Origin: JAYVYM01 sp046593925 | GTDB lineage: Bacteria > Actinomycetota > Actinomycetes > Mycobacteriales > SCTD01 | Reading direction: 5' to 3' | DNA: 46,894 nt | NCBI GenBank assembly: GCA_046593925.1 | Contig: JBKJQN010000035.1 | Location: 1-46,894, forward strand | Part shown: positions 1 through 7,127 of the stretch, in pieces | How positions within the stretch are numbered: the first letter of the stretch is position 1 | Layout of the letters: each line of letters opens with the position of its first letter | Notes under the pieces: model-generated | The model's input: the letters and a program-made list of their open reading frames with translations, nothing else | Database searches by the model: none | Told to the model about the DNA's origin: nothing | Program-made: the position numbers and the translations under genes

Positions 1-250
1 CGATGACGTCCTGGTCGATGACGTCATCGAGGTCGGCTCGGAACGTCGCACGGTCGATCCGGACACCCCCGGGCGCCAGGGCCGCCAGCTCCTCCCGGGA
101 GATGAAGGTCCGGCGGCTGGCTCTGAGGGGTCGGAGCTCGGCAACCGGTTCGCCGTTGCGGGTGACGATGAACGTCTCACCGGCCCGCACAGCCTCGATC
201 ACCTTCGCGTTCTCGTTGCGCAGTTCACGCTGCGCGATCGTCCTGGTCAT
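1..250 (-). CDS. Phd/YefM family type II antitoxin (partial, runs off left edge)
   Basis: The first 83 residues are visible, starting at ATG 250. The N-terminus MTRTIAQRELRNENAKVIEA followed by VRAGETFIVTRNGEPVAELRPL is the usual Phd/YefM DNA-binding and dimerisation fold. Antitoxins of this family bind their own promoter and neutralise a toxin, commonly a VapC-type PIN RNase or Doc. The C-terminal toxin-binding part (FRADLDDVI region) is reached but the stop lies outside the window, and any toxin gene would be beyond the edge. A TACGGT hexamer ends seven bases before the ATG, suggesting a leaderless mRNA. The family call is firm; the toxin partner is unknown. Confidence 0.85.
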   Translation of the reverse strand, partial: MTRTIAQRELRNENAKVIEAVRAGETFIVTRNGEPVAELRPLRASRRTFISREELAALAPGGVRIDRATFRADLDDVIDQDVI

Positions 251-256
251 GGGGCG

Positions 257-262
257 ACCGTA
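257..262 (-). promoter_or_regulatory. -10 hexamer of antitoxin gene (leaderless)
   Basis: TACGGT on the minus strand, followed by six bases and then the ATG at 250. This places the expected transcription start on the start codon. Confidence 0.5.
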
Positions 263-340
263 GCAAGGTGTGCGACGTCGAGCTACGCCGGAAGACGAGG
301 GAACTGCCCGGATGTGCCCAGGTCCGATGTGCCGCCGGCG

Positions 341-1186
341 TCAGAACTCATCTCCCCCGAGCCGGGCGAGCAGGTCACGGGATTGGACCTGGTGCGCGAG
401 CCGGGCGCTGAGCGGGCGCAGGTGCTCGTCGCCGACGTGGTGGCCGAGCGAGTCGTTGCTCTGCCCGAACCGGTCCAGGCGAAGCACGCCGGTCATCGAC
501 GCCGCCACGTCCTGCTCGAGCGCGGCGAACAGGGCCCGCCGGTTCGGCAGGCTGGTGAGGTCGTCGGTGCTGGCCAGCTCGTGGCTGCCGGCCAGGGCGT
601 GGACCTCGCGGAGGACCAGCGAGAGCCGGGCCGCGACAGCCAGCAGGGTCGCCGCCGACAGCAGCACTGCCAGCCCGGGGGCCGCCTTGTCATGGTTGGC
701 AAGCAGGACGGCGACGGCCAGAGTGCACCCCGGCGGCACCAGCACGGGCCACCCGGCCGGGCACCGGGCGACGGTCGGCCGCAGGGGGCGCCAACTCGCC
801 GGGCCACCAGGACGACGGTGCCGGGCCAGAGCACGTCCAGCCAGGTCCCCTCGACATAGCTGCCGCGGGTGACCTCGAACAGGGACAGCGTCTCCGCGAC
901 CGCGGGGTAGCCCGCACCGAGCAGTAGCGGAGCGCCGGCCCAGCACCGCCAGCGCCGCCACGGTCACGGCCGGCAGCACGAGATCCGCCAGCGGGTAGGT
1001 CAACCCGACGACGATCGCGGCGGCCGATCCTCCTGCCGAGGCGCTGATCGGACCGGACGCCGCCGCACTGGCTGCAGCGGCGAGGGCTGGTCCGGCGCTT
1101 GCGCCGTCCAGCCACACGAACGCCGGCAGCTGCCTCAGCTCGGAGCGCAGGAGCAGCACCAGGGAGCTGTCGGCGAGCGGGCAGGC
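341..1186 (-). pseudogene. Degenerate membrane-bound diguanylate cyclase (GGDEF) remnant
   Basis: Pieces of one protein lie in two frames. From about 1186 the frame reads a membrane part (CPLADSSLVLLLRSEL, WLDGASAGPALAAAA, LTYPLADLVLPAV). Near 905-930 the recognisable sequence moves to another frame (LLLGAGYPAVAETLSLFEVT, then YVEGTWLDVLWPG). Near 790 it returns to the first frame (VAVLLANHDKAAPGL, then STDDLTSLPNRRALF). It ends with LARLGGDEF and an immediate stop at 341-343. The first membrane helices and everything after the GGDEF signature are missing, so no active cyclase can be made. Actinobacterial GGDEF proteins usually have several N-terminal membrane helices and a domain of about 160 residues. 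Sequencing indels could explain the frame changes but not the truncation. Confidence 0.75.
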
Positions 1187-1278
1187 CTGCCCGCATGGCT
1201 TTCGTCTTCACGTCATCGGAGGCGGTCACGCCGGACTGAACCGGCGGTGACGCCGACCGCGGGGAGCGGGTGGGCACG

Positions 1279-1284
1279 TAGGGT
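1279..1284 (+). promoter_or_regulatory. -10 hexamer of the ybdK operon (leaderless)
   Basis: TAGGGT, then six bases, then GTG 1291. There is no Shine-Dalgarno sequence in front of this GTG, which fits a leaderless start. Confidence 0.5.
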
Positions 1285-1290
1285 CCGGGC

Positions 1291-2427
1291 GTGCGCATCC
1301 CGTTCTCCTCCTCACCGAGCTCGAGCGTCGGGGTCGAGTGGGAGCTGGAGCTCGTCGACCGGGAGAGCAGACACCTGCGCGGTGGCGCCAGCGAGATCCT
1401 GGAGGAGCTGTCGCCAGGCCGCGAGCACCCCAAGGCCAAGCACGAGCTGCTCGAGTCGACCATCGAGGTCATCACAAGCGTCTGCACGACGGTCGGGGAG
1501 GCCGAGGCGGACCTCGCCGCCACGATCGCGGCGCTGACGCCGCTCGTCGAAGCGCGGGGGCTCGGCCTGATGTGCTCTGGCACCCACCCGTGTACCGACT
1601 GGAAGACCCAGCAGATCAGCCCCGACCCCCGCTACGCCAAGCTGATCGACGACATGCAGTGGCTTGCGCGGCGGCTGCAGATCTTCGGGGTGCACGTGCA
1701 TGTGGGGGTGCGCTCGCCGGACAAGGCGATCGCCATCGTCAACGCCCTGTCCGGTTACATCCCGCACCTGCTCGCGCTGTCGGCCTCCTCGCCGTACTGG
1801 GTCGGCACCGACACCGGGCTCGCCTCGGCCCGCTCGAAGGTCTTCGAGGGGCTGCCGACGGCGGGCCTTCCGTACCAGCTGTCGGGCTGGCCGGCGTTCG
1901 AGGAGTACATGGAGACGTTGATCTCCACCGGCACGATTGCCTCCATCAAGGAGGTGTGGTGGGACATCCGGCCGCACCCGACGTACGGGACCGTCGAGCT
2001 GCGGATCTGCGACGGCCTGCCGACGCTGTACGAGGTGGGCATGGTCGCGGCGGTCTCGCAGTGCCTCGTCGAGAGGTTCGACCGGGAGATCGACAAGGGG
2101 TACACGCTGCCGATGCCGAAGGGCTGGGTGGTGCGCGAGAACAAGTGGCGGGCCGCCCGGCACGGGCTGGATGCGGAGCTGATCACCGAGGACGGGCACG
2201 TACGGCCGATGCGCGACGGGCTCGCCGACCTTGTGCACGAGCTCCGCCCGACCGCGCTGCGGCTGGGTTGCGAGGCCGAGCTCGACCGGGTGACGAGCGT
2301 GCTGGCGGGCGGGGCGTCGTATCAGCGCCAGCGGGCGGTCGCGGCTGCAAGCGGTGGTGACCTGACCGCCGTCGTCGACAGCCTGCTGCGGGAGTTCGCC
2401 GACGGCCGGCCGGGCGGCGCCGGGTGA
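1291..2427 (+). CDS. Carboxylate-amine ligase, GCS2/YbdK family
   Basis: A 378-residue member of the glutamate-cysteine ligase family 2 (YbdK/EgtA-like). These enzymes use ATP to join a carboxylate, often glutamate, to an amine. Supporting motifs are GVEWELELVD near residue 13, MCSGTHPCTDW near 94, the metal/nucleotide segment FGVHVHVGV near 132, and WWDIRPHPTYGTVELRICD near 224. Full length for the YbdK group. The GTG start is preceded only by a -10 hexamer. The stop overlaps the GTG of the downstream amidohydrolase (GTGA), so the two are probably translationally coupled. The physiological substrate of YbdK-type proteins is not established; classical glutathione synthesis is unlikely in this clade. 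Confidence 0.85.
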   Translation: MRIPFSSSPSSSVGVEWELELVDRESRHLRGGASEILEELSPGREHPKAKHELLESTIEVITSVCTTVGEAEADLAATIAALTPLVEARGLGLMCSGTHPCTDWKTQQISPDPRYAKLIDDMQWLARRLQIFGVHVHVGVRSPDKAIAIVNALSGYIPHLLALSASSPYWVGTDTGLASARSKVFEGLPTAGLPYQLSGWPAFEEYMETLISTGTIASIKEVWWDIRPHPTYGTVELRICDGLPTLYEVGMVAAVSQCLVERFDREIDKGYTLPMPKGWVVRENKWRAARHGLDAELITEDGHVRPMRDGLADLVHELRPTALRLGCEAELDRVTSVLAGGASYQRQRAVAAASGGDLTAVVDSLLREFADGRPGGAG

Positions 2428-3587
2428 GCGTGGCGGACAGCTGGCTCGCCGTGCATGGCGAGGACCTGGTTGCGCTGCGCCGCGACCTGCACGCCCACCC
2501 CGAGCTCGGCCGGCAGGAGCACCGCACGACCGCGCTGCTCTGGGAGCGGCTCGATGCCGCCGGGCTCGCACCAAAGGTGCTGGCCGCCGGCACGGGGGTG
2601 GTCTGCGAGCTCGGCGACGGTGACGGCCCGGTGGTCGGCCTGCGCGCCGACATCGACGCGCTGCCCCTGCAGGACGACAAGGACGTGCCCTACCGCTCCC
2701 GTACGCAGGGGGTCTGCCACGCCTGCGGCCACGACGTGCACACCGCGGTCGTGCTCGGTGCCGGCCTGGCGCTCGCCGGCGTACAGCTGCCCGGCCGGGT
2801 CCGGCTGCTGTTCCAGCCGGCCGAGGAGCTGATGCCGGGCGGCGCGCTCGACGTGATCGCCGAGGGGGGTACGGAGGGGCTGTCGACGCTGTTCGCGCTG
2901 CACTGCGACCCGTCGCTGGAGGTCGGCCGGATCGGGCTCAAGACCGGCCCGCTGACGGCCGCCGCCGACCTCGTCCGGGTGCGGCTGACCGGCCCCGGCG
3001 GGCACACCTCGCGGCCGCACAACACGGTCGACCTGGTGCACGCGCTCGCGACCGTCGCGACCGGGCTGCCCGACGCGCTCAGCCGCCTGGTCGACCCGCG
3101 GGCCGGGCTGTGCCTGGTCTGGGGCCACGTCTCGGCCGGCACCGCGTCCAACGCCATCCCGCGCGAGGGGGTGTTGCGGGGCACGCTGCGGGTGCTCGAC
3201 AAGGGCGCCTGGGAGGCCGCCCCGCAGCTGGTACGACGGCTCGTCGAGGGACTGGCCGCGCCGTACGGCGCGATCGCCGACGTGACGTATGAGCGAGGCG
3301 TGCCGCCGGTGGTCAACCAGCCCGCCGCGACCGCGCTGCTTTCGCAGGCCGCGACGACGGCGCTCGGCAGGGGCGCGGTGGTGCCGACCCTGCAGTCGCT
3401 CGGCGGCGAGGACTTCGCCTGGTACCTGGACCGGGTGCCCGGTGCGATGGCCCGGCTCGGGGTGCGCGTCCCCGGCAGCGACCGGCCGCACGACCTGCAC
3501 CAGAGCGGCTTCGACGTCGACGAGGACGCCATCGGCGTCGGTGTGCAGGTGCTCGTGGCGGCGGCGCAGGCCGCCCTGTCCGCGTGA
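2424..3587 (+). CDS. M20 family amidohydrolase (AmiA/IAA-amino-acid hydrolase-like)
   Basis: A 387-residue zinc peptidase-fold amidohydrolase that cleaves the amide of an N-acyl amino acid or related conjugate. The N-terminal part has RRDLHAHPELGRQE near 20, GLRADIDALPLQ near 73 and the metal motif CHACGHDVHTAVVLGAGL near 97. A dimerisation domain lies about 185-290 (GPGGHTSRPH), and the C-terminal metal motif is GGEDFAWYL near 333. The start GTG overlaps the ybdK stop, and its own stop overlaps the start of the exporter. Mycobacterial AmiA1/AmiB1 are, from memory, also near lpdA. The substrate cannot be read from sequence. Confidence 0.88.
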   Translation: MSVADSWLAVHGEDLVALRRDLHAHPELGRQEHRTTALLWERLDAAGLAPKVLAAGTGVVCELGDGDGPVVGLRADIDALPLQDDKDVPYRSRTQGVCHACGHDVHTAVVLGAGLALAGVQLPGRVRLLFQPAEELMPGGALDVIAEGGTEGLSTLFALHCDPSLEVGRIGLKTGPLTAAADLVRVRLTGPGGHTSRPHNTVDLVHALATVATGLPDALSRLVDPRAGLCLVWGHVSAGTASNAIPREGVLRGTLRVLDKGAWEAAPQLVRRLVEGLAAPYGAIADVTYERGVPPVVNQPAATALLSQAATTALGRGAVVPTLQSLGGEDFAWYLDRVPGAMARLGVRVPGSDRPHDLHQSGFDVDEDAIGVGVQVLVAAAQAALSA

Positions 3588-4537
3588 CGACGGCTGCCTG
3601 GCGGACCTGGACGGCGCTCGGCCTGGTCTACGTCGTGTGGGGCTCGACCTACCTCGCGATCCGGTACGTCGTGGACAGCCTGCCGGCGCTGCTCACAGCG
3701 AGCGCGCGCTTCCTGGTGGCCTCCGCGCTGGTCGTGGTCTTCCTGCTGCTCCGCCGGGGCCTGGCCGCCTTCCGGTCGACGCCGCGGCAGCTCGTGAACG
3801 CGGCCGCGATCGGGGTGCTGCTGCTGTGCGGCGGCAACGGCGGGGTGACGCTGGCCGAGCAGGCCCACCTGCCGTCCGGGCTCGCCGCGCTGCTGGTCGC
3901 CGGGGTGCCGCTGTGGGTCGTCGTCCTGCGGGCGACCGGCCGCGACCGGCCGACCCCGGTCACCGTCGCGGGCGTTCTGCTCGGCTTCGTCGGCCTCGCC
4001 GTGCTGCTGCTGCCCGGCGCCCGGCCCGACGGCGTTCGGCTCGGGGCGGTGCTGCTGGTGATCGGCAGCAGCGTGCTGTGGGCGGTCGGGTCGTGGACGG
4101 CGAGCCGGGTGTCGCTGCCCGCGGACCCGCTGGTCACCACCGTCGTCGAGATGCTCGGCGGCGCGGTCGCGCTGGCAGCGCTGGGCTTCGCGCGTGGTGA
4201 GTCTGCGCGGCTCACGGACGTACGGACGCCGTCGGTGCTGGCGTTCGCCTACCTCGTCGTGTTCGGCTCGATCGTGGCGTTCACCGCGTACTCCTGGCTG
4301 CTCGGGCACGCACCGATCAGCTGGGTATCGACGTACGCCTACGTCAACCCGGTCGTCGCCGTGCTGCTCGGTGCGGCGTTCGTCGGTGAGCGGGTCACCT
4401 CGACGACGCTGGTCGGCGGTGGGGTGACGCTGCTGGCCGTCGCCGTCGTCGTCGCTGAGGAGGGGCGCCGCAGGCGTGCTCTGCCGCCGGACGTCTCCGT
4501 CGACGCCCCGCTGCACCAGGCCGGCGCCCGGCGCTGA
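3584..4537 (+). CDS. EamA/DMT superfamily transporter
   Basis: A 317-residue inner-membrane protein with about ten hydrophobic helices in two EamA halves. The N-terminal half begins ALGLVYVVWGSTYLAIRYVV, and the C-terminal half includes FAYLVVFGSIVAFTAYSWLL. The motif YVNPVVAVLLGAAFVGE near 255 is typical of RhaT/YedA-like exporters. DMT proteins often export amino acids or metabolites. Being coupled by a GTGA overlap to an amide ligase and an amidohydrolase suggests, by inference, that it exports a substrate or product of those enzymes. Confidence 0.88.
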   Translation: MTTAAWRTWTALGLVYVVWGSTYLAIRYVVDSLPALLTASARFLVASALVVVFLLLRRGLAAFRSTPRQLVNAAAIGVLLLCGGNGGVTLAEQAHLPSGLAALLVAGVPLWVVVLRATGRDRPTPVTVAGVLLGFVGLAVLLLPGARPDGVRLGAVLLVIGSSVLWAVGSWTASRVSLPADPLVTTVVEMLGGAVALAALGFARGESARLTDVRTPSVLAFAYLVVFGSIVAFTAYSWLLGHAPISWVSTYAYVNPVVAVLLGAAFVGERVTSTTLVGGGVTLLAVAVVVAEEGRRRRALPPDVSVDAPLHQAGARR

Positions 4538-4560
4538 GCCCGACAGCTTCAGCGCCGCCC

Positions 4561-4815
4561 GTGCGGAGGCGACGGACCGCCAGCAAGCTCCTCGACAAAG
4601 TCTTCCAGCGGGCCGTCGCTCCCGACGGGCAGCGCGGGGCTGACCCCGAAACTCGCGTCGGGCCGAGCACGTGCTCACCTCCGCAGATCACCTCCCGGAT
4701 CACACCGGAGCTGCGAACCAGCGCAGCGGCAGAAGCAGAGAGGCAGGGCAGGCGCGTCTCGGACGTGGTCCGGAAAGCCCTTGAGCGCTCCCTGAGCTCA
4801 TCAACGCGGGGACAG
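4561..4815 (+). pseudogene. Possible degenerate ribbon-helix-helix (CopG-like) remnant
   Basis: Between the exporter and GGCT, the plus strand encodes ITSRITPELRTSAAAEAERQ followed by GRRVSDVVRKALERSL, close in pattern to a CopG/RHH DNA-binding domain (beta strand, helix, turn, helix). There is no stop before this frame enters the antisense of the GGCT gene, and no convincing start or RBS. The 3' end of a small regulator or antitoxin gene may have been lost. The match is by eye on about 40 residues, so this is tentative; the 278-base gap contains nothing else I recognise. Confidence 0.35.
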
Positions 4816-5268
4816 CTACGCGCCGACGGAGCGACAGGGGCGGGTACGCAACTCGATGACGTAGTCGGCGGGGGCGCCGGCATCCTCGGCGGCCTGCGCC
4901 AGCACCCCCAGGTAGCGAGCGGACGGCAGGCCACCCTCGTAGCCGTCCAGCACATATCCCCAGGCCACCTGGGAGGCCTCCAGGGTGTGCACCCGCACCT
5001 TGACCTTGCGGTACAGCCCGGTGTCGGCGCCCTCCCAGGCATCCAGCGCCCGGCCGTCGGCGTCGGTGAGGTCGTACACCCCGACGTACACATGCTCGCC
5101 GGGCGCCTCGACCAGGGTCGCGAGGGCGCCCTCCCAGCCGAGCTCCTCGCCGCCGAAGGTGAGCCGCCAGCCCTCTATCCAGCCGGTCCCGAGGGCGGGC
5201 GAGTGCGGGCAGCGCTGCTTCATCTGCGCCGGGTCCAGGTTGCTGCCGTAGGCGGCGTAGATCGCCAT
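4816..5268 (-). CDS. Gamma-glutamylcyclotransferase family protein
   Basis: A 150-residue GGCT-like protein beginning MAIYAAYGSNLDPAQM, which holds the family substrate loop YGSN. The fold converts gamma-glutamyl amino acids or peptides to 5-oxoproline plus the released amine; many bacterial members are uncharacterised. Further landmarks are GTGWIEGWRLTFGGEE, VYVGVYDLTDADGRALDAWE with the acidic residue of the barrel, and GYVLDGYEGGLPSARYLGVL. The ATG at 5268 was chosen because YGSN normally lies at the extreme N-terminus and a TAAGGT hexamer ends eight bases before it. Divergent from lpdA with 58 bases between start codons. Confidence 0.85.
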   Translation of the reverse strand: MAIYAAYGSNLDPAQMKQRCPHSPALGTGWIEGWRLTFGGEELGWEGALATLVEAPGEHVYVGVYDLTDADGRALDAWEGADTGLYRKVKVRVHTLEASQVAWGYVLDGYEGGLPSARYLGVLAQAAEDAGAPADYVIELRTRPCRSVGA

Positions 5269-5275
5269 GTCGCAG

Positions 5276-5281
5276 ACCTTA
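5276..5281 (-). promoter_or_regulatory. -10 hexamer of GGCT gene (leaderless)
   Basis: TAAGGT on the minus strand, seven bases before ATG 5268. It sits in the short divergent region shared with lpdA. Confidence 0.45.
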
Positions 5282-5314
5282 CGAGACGTGCGGCAGGCAC
5301 CTCCAGCGCGGGGC

Positions 5315-5320
5315 GACAAT
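5315..5320 (+). promoter_or_regulatory. -10 hexamer of lpdA (leaderless)
   Basis: GACAAT followed by six bases and GTG 5327. The GGACAG between them is too close to the GTG to serve as a Shine-Dalgarno sequence. Confidence 0.45.
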
Positions 5321-5326
5321 GGACAG

Positions 5327-6706
5327 GTGACACGTATCGCGATCATCGGTGGCGGCCCGGCCGGCTACGAGGCGGCCCTGGTGGCCGTCCAGCTCGAGGC
5401 GCAGGTGACCCTCGTCGACCGTGACGGGATCGGCGGCCAGTGCGTGCTGGCCGACTGCGTCCCGTCCAAGACCCTGATCGCGACCAGTGAGGCGATGACG
5501 TCGTTCTCGCATGCCGACCGGGTGGGTATCAGCACGCACGGCGACGTCTCGACGCGGCTGAGCGACGTGAACGCCCGGGTGAAGGCGCTGGCCCTCGCGC
5601 AGTCCCGCGACATCGCCGCCGCGCTGTCGCGCCAGGGCGTCGAGCTCGTGCACGGCCGGGCCACGCTGACCGCGCCCGGCAAGGTCGAGGTGACCGGCGA
5701 CGACGGCGGCACCCAGGTGCTCGCCGCCGAAGCGGTCCTCATCGCGACCGGCGCCCGGCCGCGCGTCGTACCGGGCGCGGAGACCGACGGCGAGCGGGTC
5801 CTGGACTGGCGCCAGCTGTACGACCTGCCCGAGCTCCCGGAGCACCTGGTCGTCGTCGGCAGCGGCGTGACCGGCGCGGAGTTCGCCGGCGCGTACGACG
5901 CGATGGGCTCGCAGGTCACGCTTGTCTCCAGCCGCGATCGGGTGCTGCCCGGCGAGGACGGCGACGCCGCCGAGCTGCTGCAGACCATCTTCGAGCGACG
6001 CGGCATGGCGATCCGGCGCGGCCGGGCGGCCGGCGTGACCCGGACGGCCGACGGGGTACGCGTCGCGCTCACCGACGGCACCGCGGTGGACGGCAGCCAC
6101 TGCCTGATGACCGTCGGCTCGGTCCCCAACACCGGCGGTCTCGGGCTGGCGGACGTCGGAGTACGGCTGACCGACGCCGGCTTTGTCGAGGTCGACCGGG
6201 TGTCGCGTACCTCCGTCCCCGGCGTGTACGCCGCCGGCGACTGCACCGGGGTGCTGATGCTCGCGTCGGTCGCGGCCATGCAGGGTCGGATCGCGATGTG
6301 GCACGCACTGGGAGAAGCCGTCCAGCCGCTGCGCCTGCGTACCGTGTCGGCCAACGTCTTCACCGACCCGCAGGTCGCCTCCGTCGGCGTCACGCAGAGC
6401 CAGGTCGAGTCCGGCGAGGTCGCGGCCAGCGCCGTCACCCTGCCGCTGGCGACCAACGCCCGGGCCAAGATGCAGGGCATCACGGATGGCTTCGTGAAGT
6501 TCTTCTGCCGGCCCGGCAGCGGCACCGTCCTCGGCGGTGTCGTCGTCGCCCCGACGGCGAGCGAGCTGATCATGCCGATCTCCATGGCAGTACAGCACGG
6601 CCTGACGGTTGACCAGATCGCGCACACCTTCGCGATCTACCCGTCGCTGTCCGGGTCGGTGACCGAGGCGGCCCGCCGGCTGATGCTGCACGGCAGTGAG
6701 CGCTGA
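5327..6706 (+). CDS. lpdA: NAD(P)H-quinone dehydrogenase / pyridine nucleotide-disulfide oxidoreductase family flavoprotein
   Basis: A 459-residue FAD flavoprotein. FAD-binding IAIIGGGPAGYEAA starts at residue 4, NAD(P)-binding VVVGSGVTGAEFAGAY is near 181, and the second FAD motif GVYAAGDCTGVLML is near 303. The redox pair C39/C44 (GGQCVLADCVPSK) is present, but the C-terminal HPTxxE His-Glu pair of true disulfide reductases is replaced by AIYPSLSGSVTEAAR. That matches, from memory, mycobacterial LpdA (Rv3303c), which reduces quinones and is not a lipoamide dehydrogenase. GTG 5327 was chosen because the Rossmann motif follows at once and a -10 hexamer precedes it; longer readings overlap the GGCT start. 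Confidence 0.85.
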   Translation: MTRIAIIGGGPAGYEAALVAVQLEAQVTLVDRDGIGGQCVLADCVPSKTLIATSEAMTSFSHADRVGISTHGDVSTRLSDVNARVKALALAQSRDIAAALSRQGVELVHGRATLTAPGKVEVTGDDGGTQVLAAEAVLIATGARPRVVPGAETDGERVLDWRQLYDLPELPEHLVVVGSGVTGAEFAGAYDAMGSQVTLVSSRDRVLPGEDGDAAELLQTIFERRGMAIRRGRAAGVTRTADGVRVALTDGTAVDGSHCLMTVGSVPNTGGLGLADVGVRLTDAGFVEVDRVSRTSVPGVYAAGDCTGVLMLASVAAMQGRIAMWHALGEAVQPLRLRTVSANVFTDPQVASVGVTQSQVESGEVAASAVTLPLATNARAKMQGITDGFVKFFCRPGSGTVLGGVVVAPTASELIMPISMAVQHGLTVDQIAHTFAIYPSLSGSVTEAARRLMLHGSER

Positions 6707-7127
6707 CCCCGATAGGGCCCGCGGGTGTTCCTGACCGGCTCCGAGACGACGATCGTCACTCGGTGGTCTGGTTTTCATCGGCGCGATGCTGGTGCTCGCC
6801 CAGGACAGGACGGGGACGCCGGCCGACCCTGACCACGCCTGCCGACGGCAGCGCGCCCCACGGTGGGCGCTCGGCGTCGGCGGAGCGCAAGCAGGTCGAC
6901 GGAGCGCAAGCAGGAGGATGGGGCGATCCTGCAGAGCGTCGCTGACCTGCGCGCCCAGCACGACCGGACGCACGGGACTGGGCTGAGCGCAGTGCCGCCC
7001 CGCAACACCCCGGACACCAGGCGCGCCGCCAAGGTGTCTGCCGCGAAGGCCTTGGTCGCCGTACGCAAGCGCCCCGGCCGGCCGATCCGGGAGGACGTGC
7101 CGGCGCTGGCCCGGGAGGCCGGCTAGG
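6707..7127. other. Intergenic region with direct repeat and a weak ORF
   Basis: Roughly 420 bases between lpdA and accA. GGAGCGCAAGCAGG occurs at 6882-6895 and again at 6901-6914. A plus-strand frame from GTG 6863 to 7126 (87 codons) has a basic C-terminal half (RRAAKVSAAKALVAVRKRPG) but no RBS, no -10 hexamer at the right spacing and no family I recognise. It ends two bases before the accA stop on the other strand. It may be a decayed gene or chance. Confidence 0.25.
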
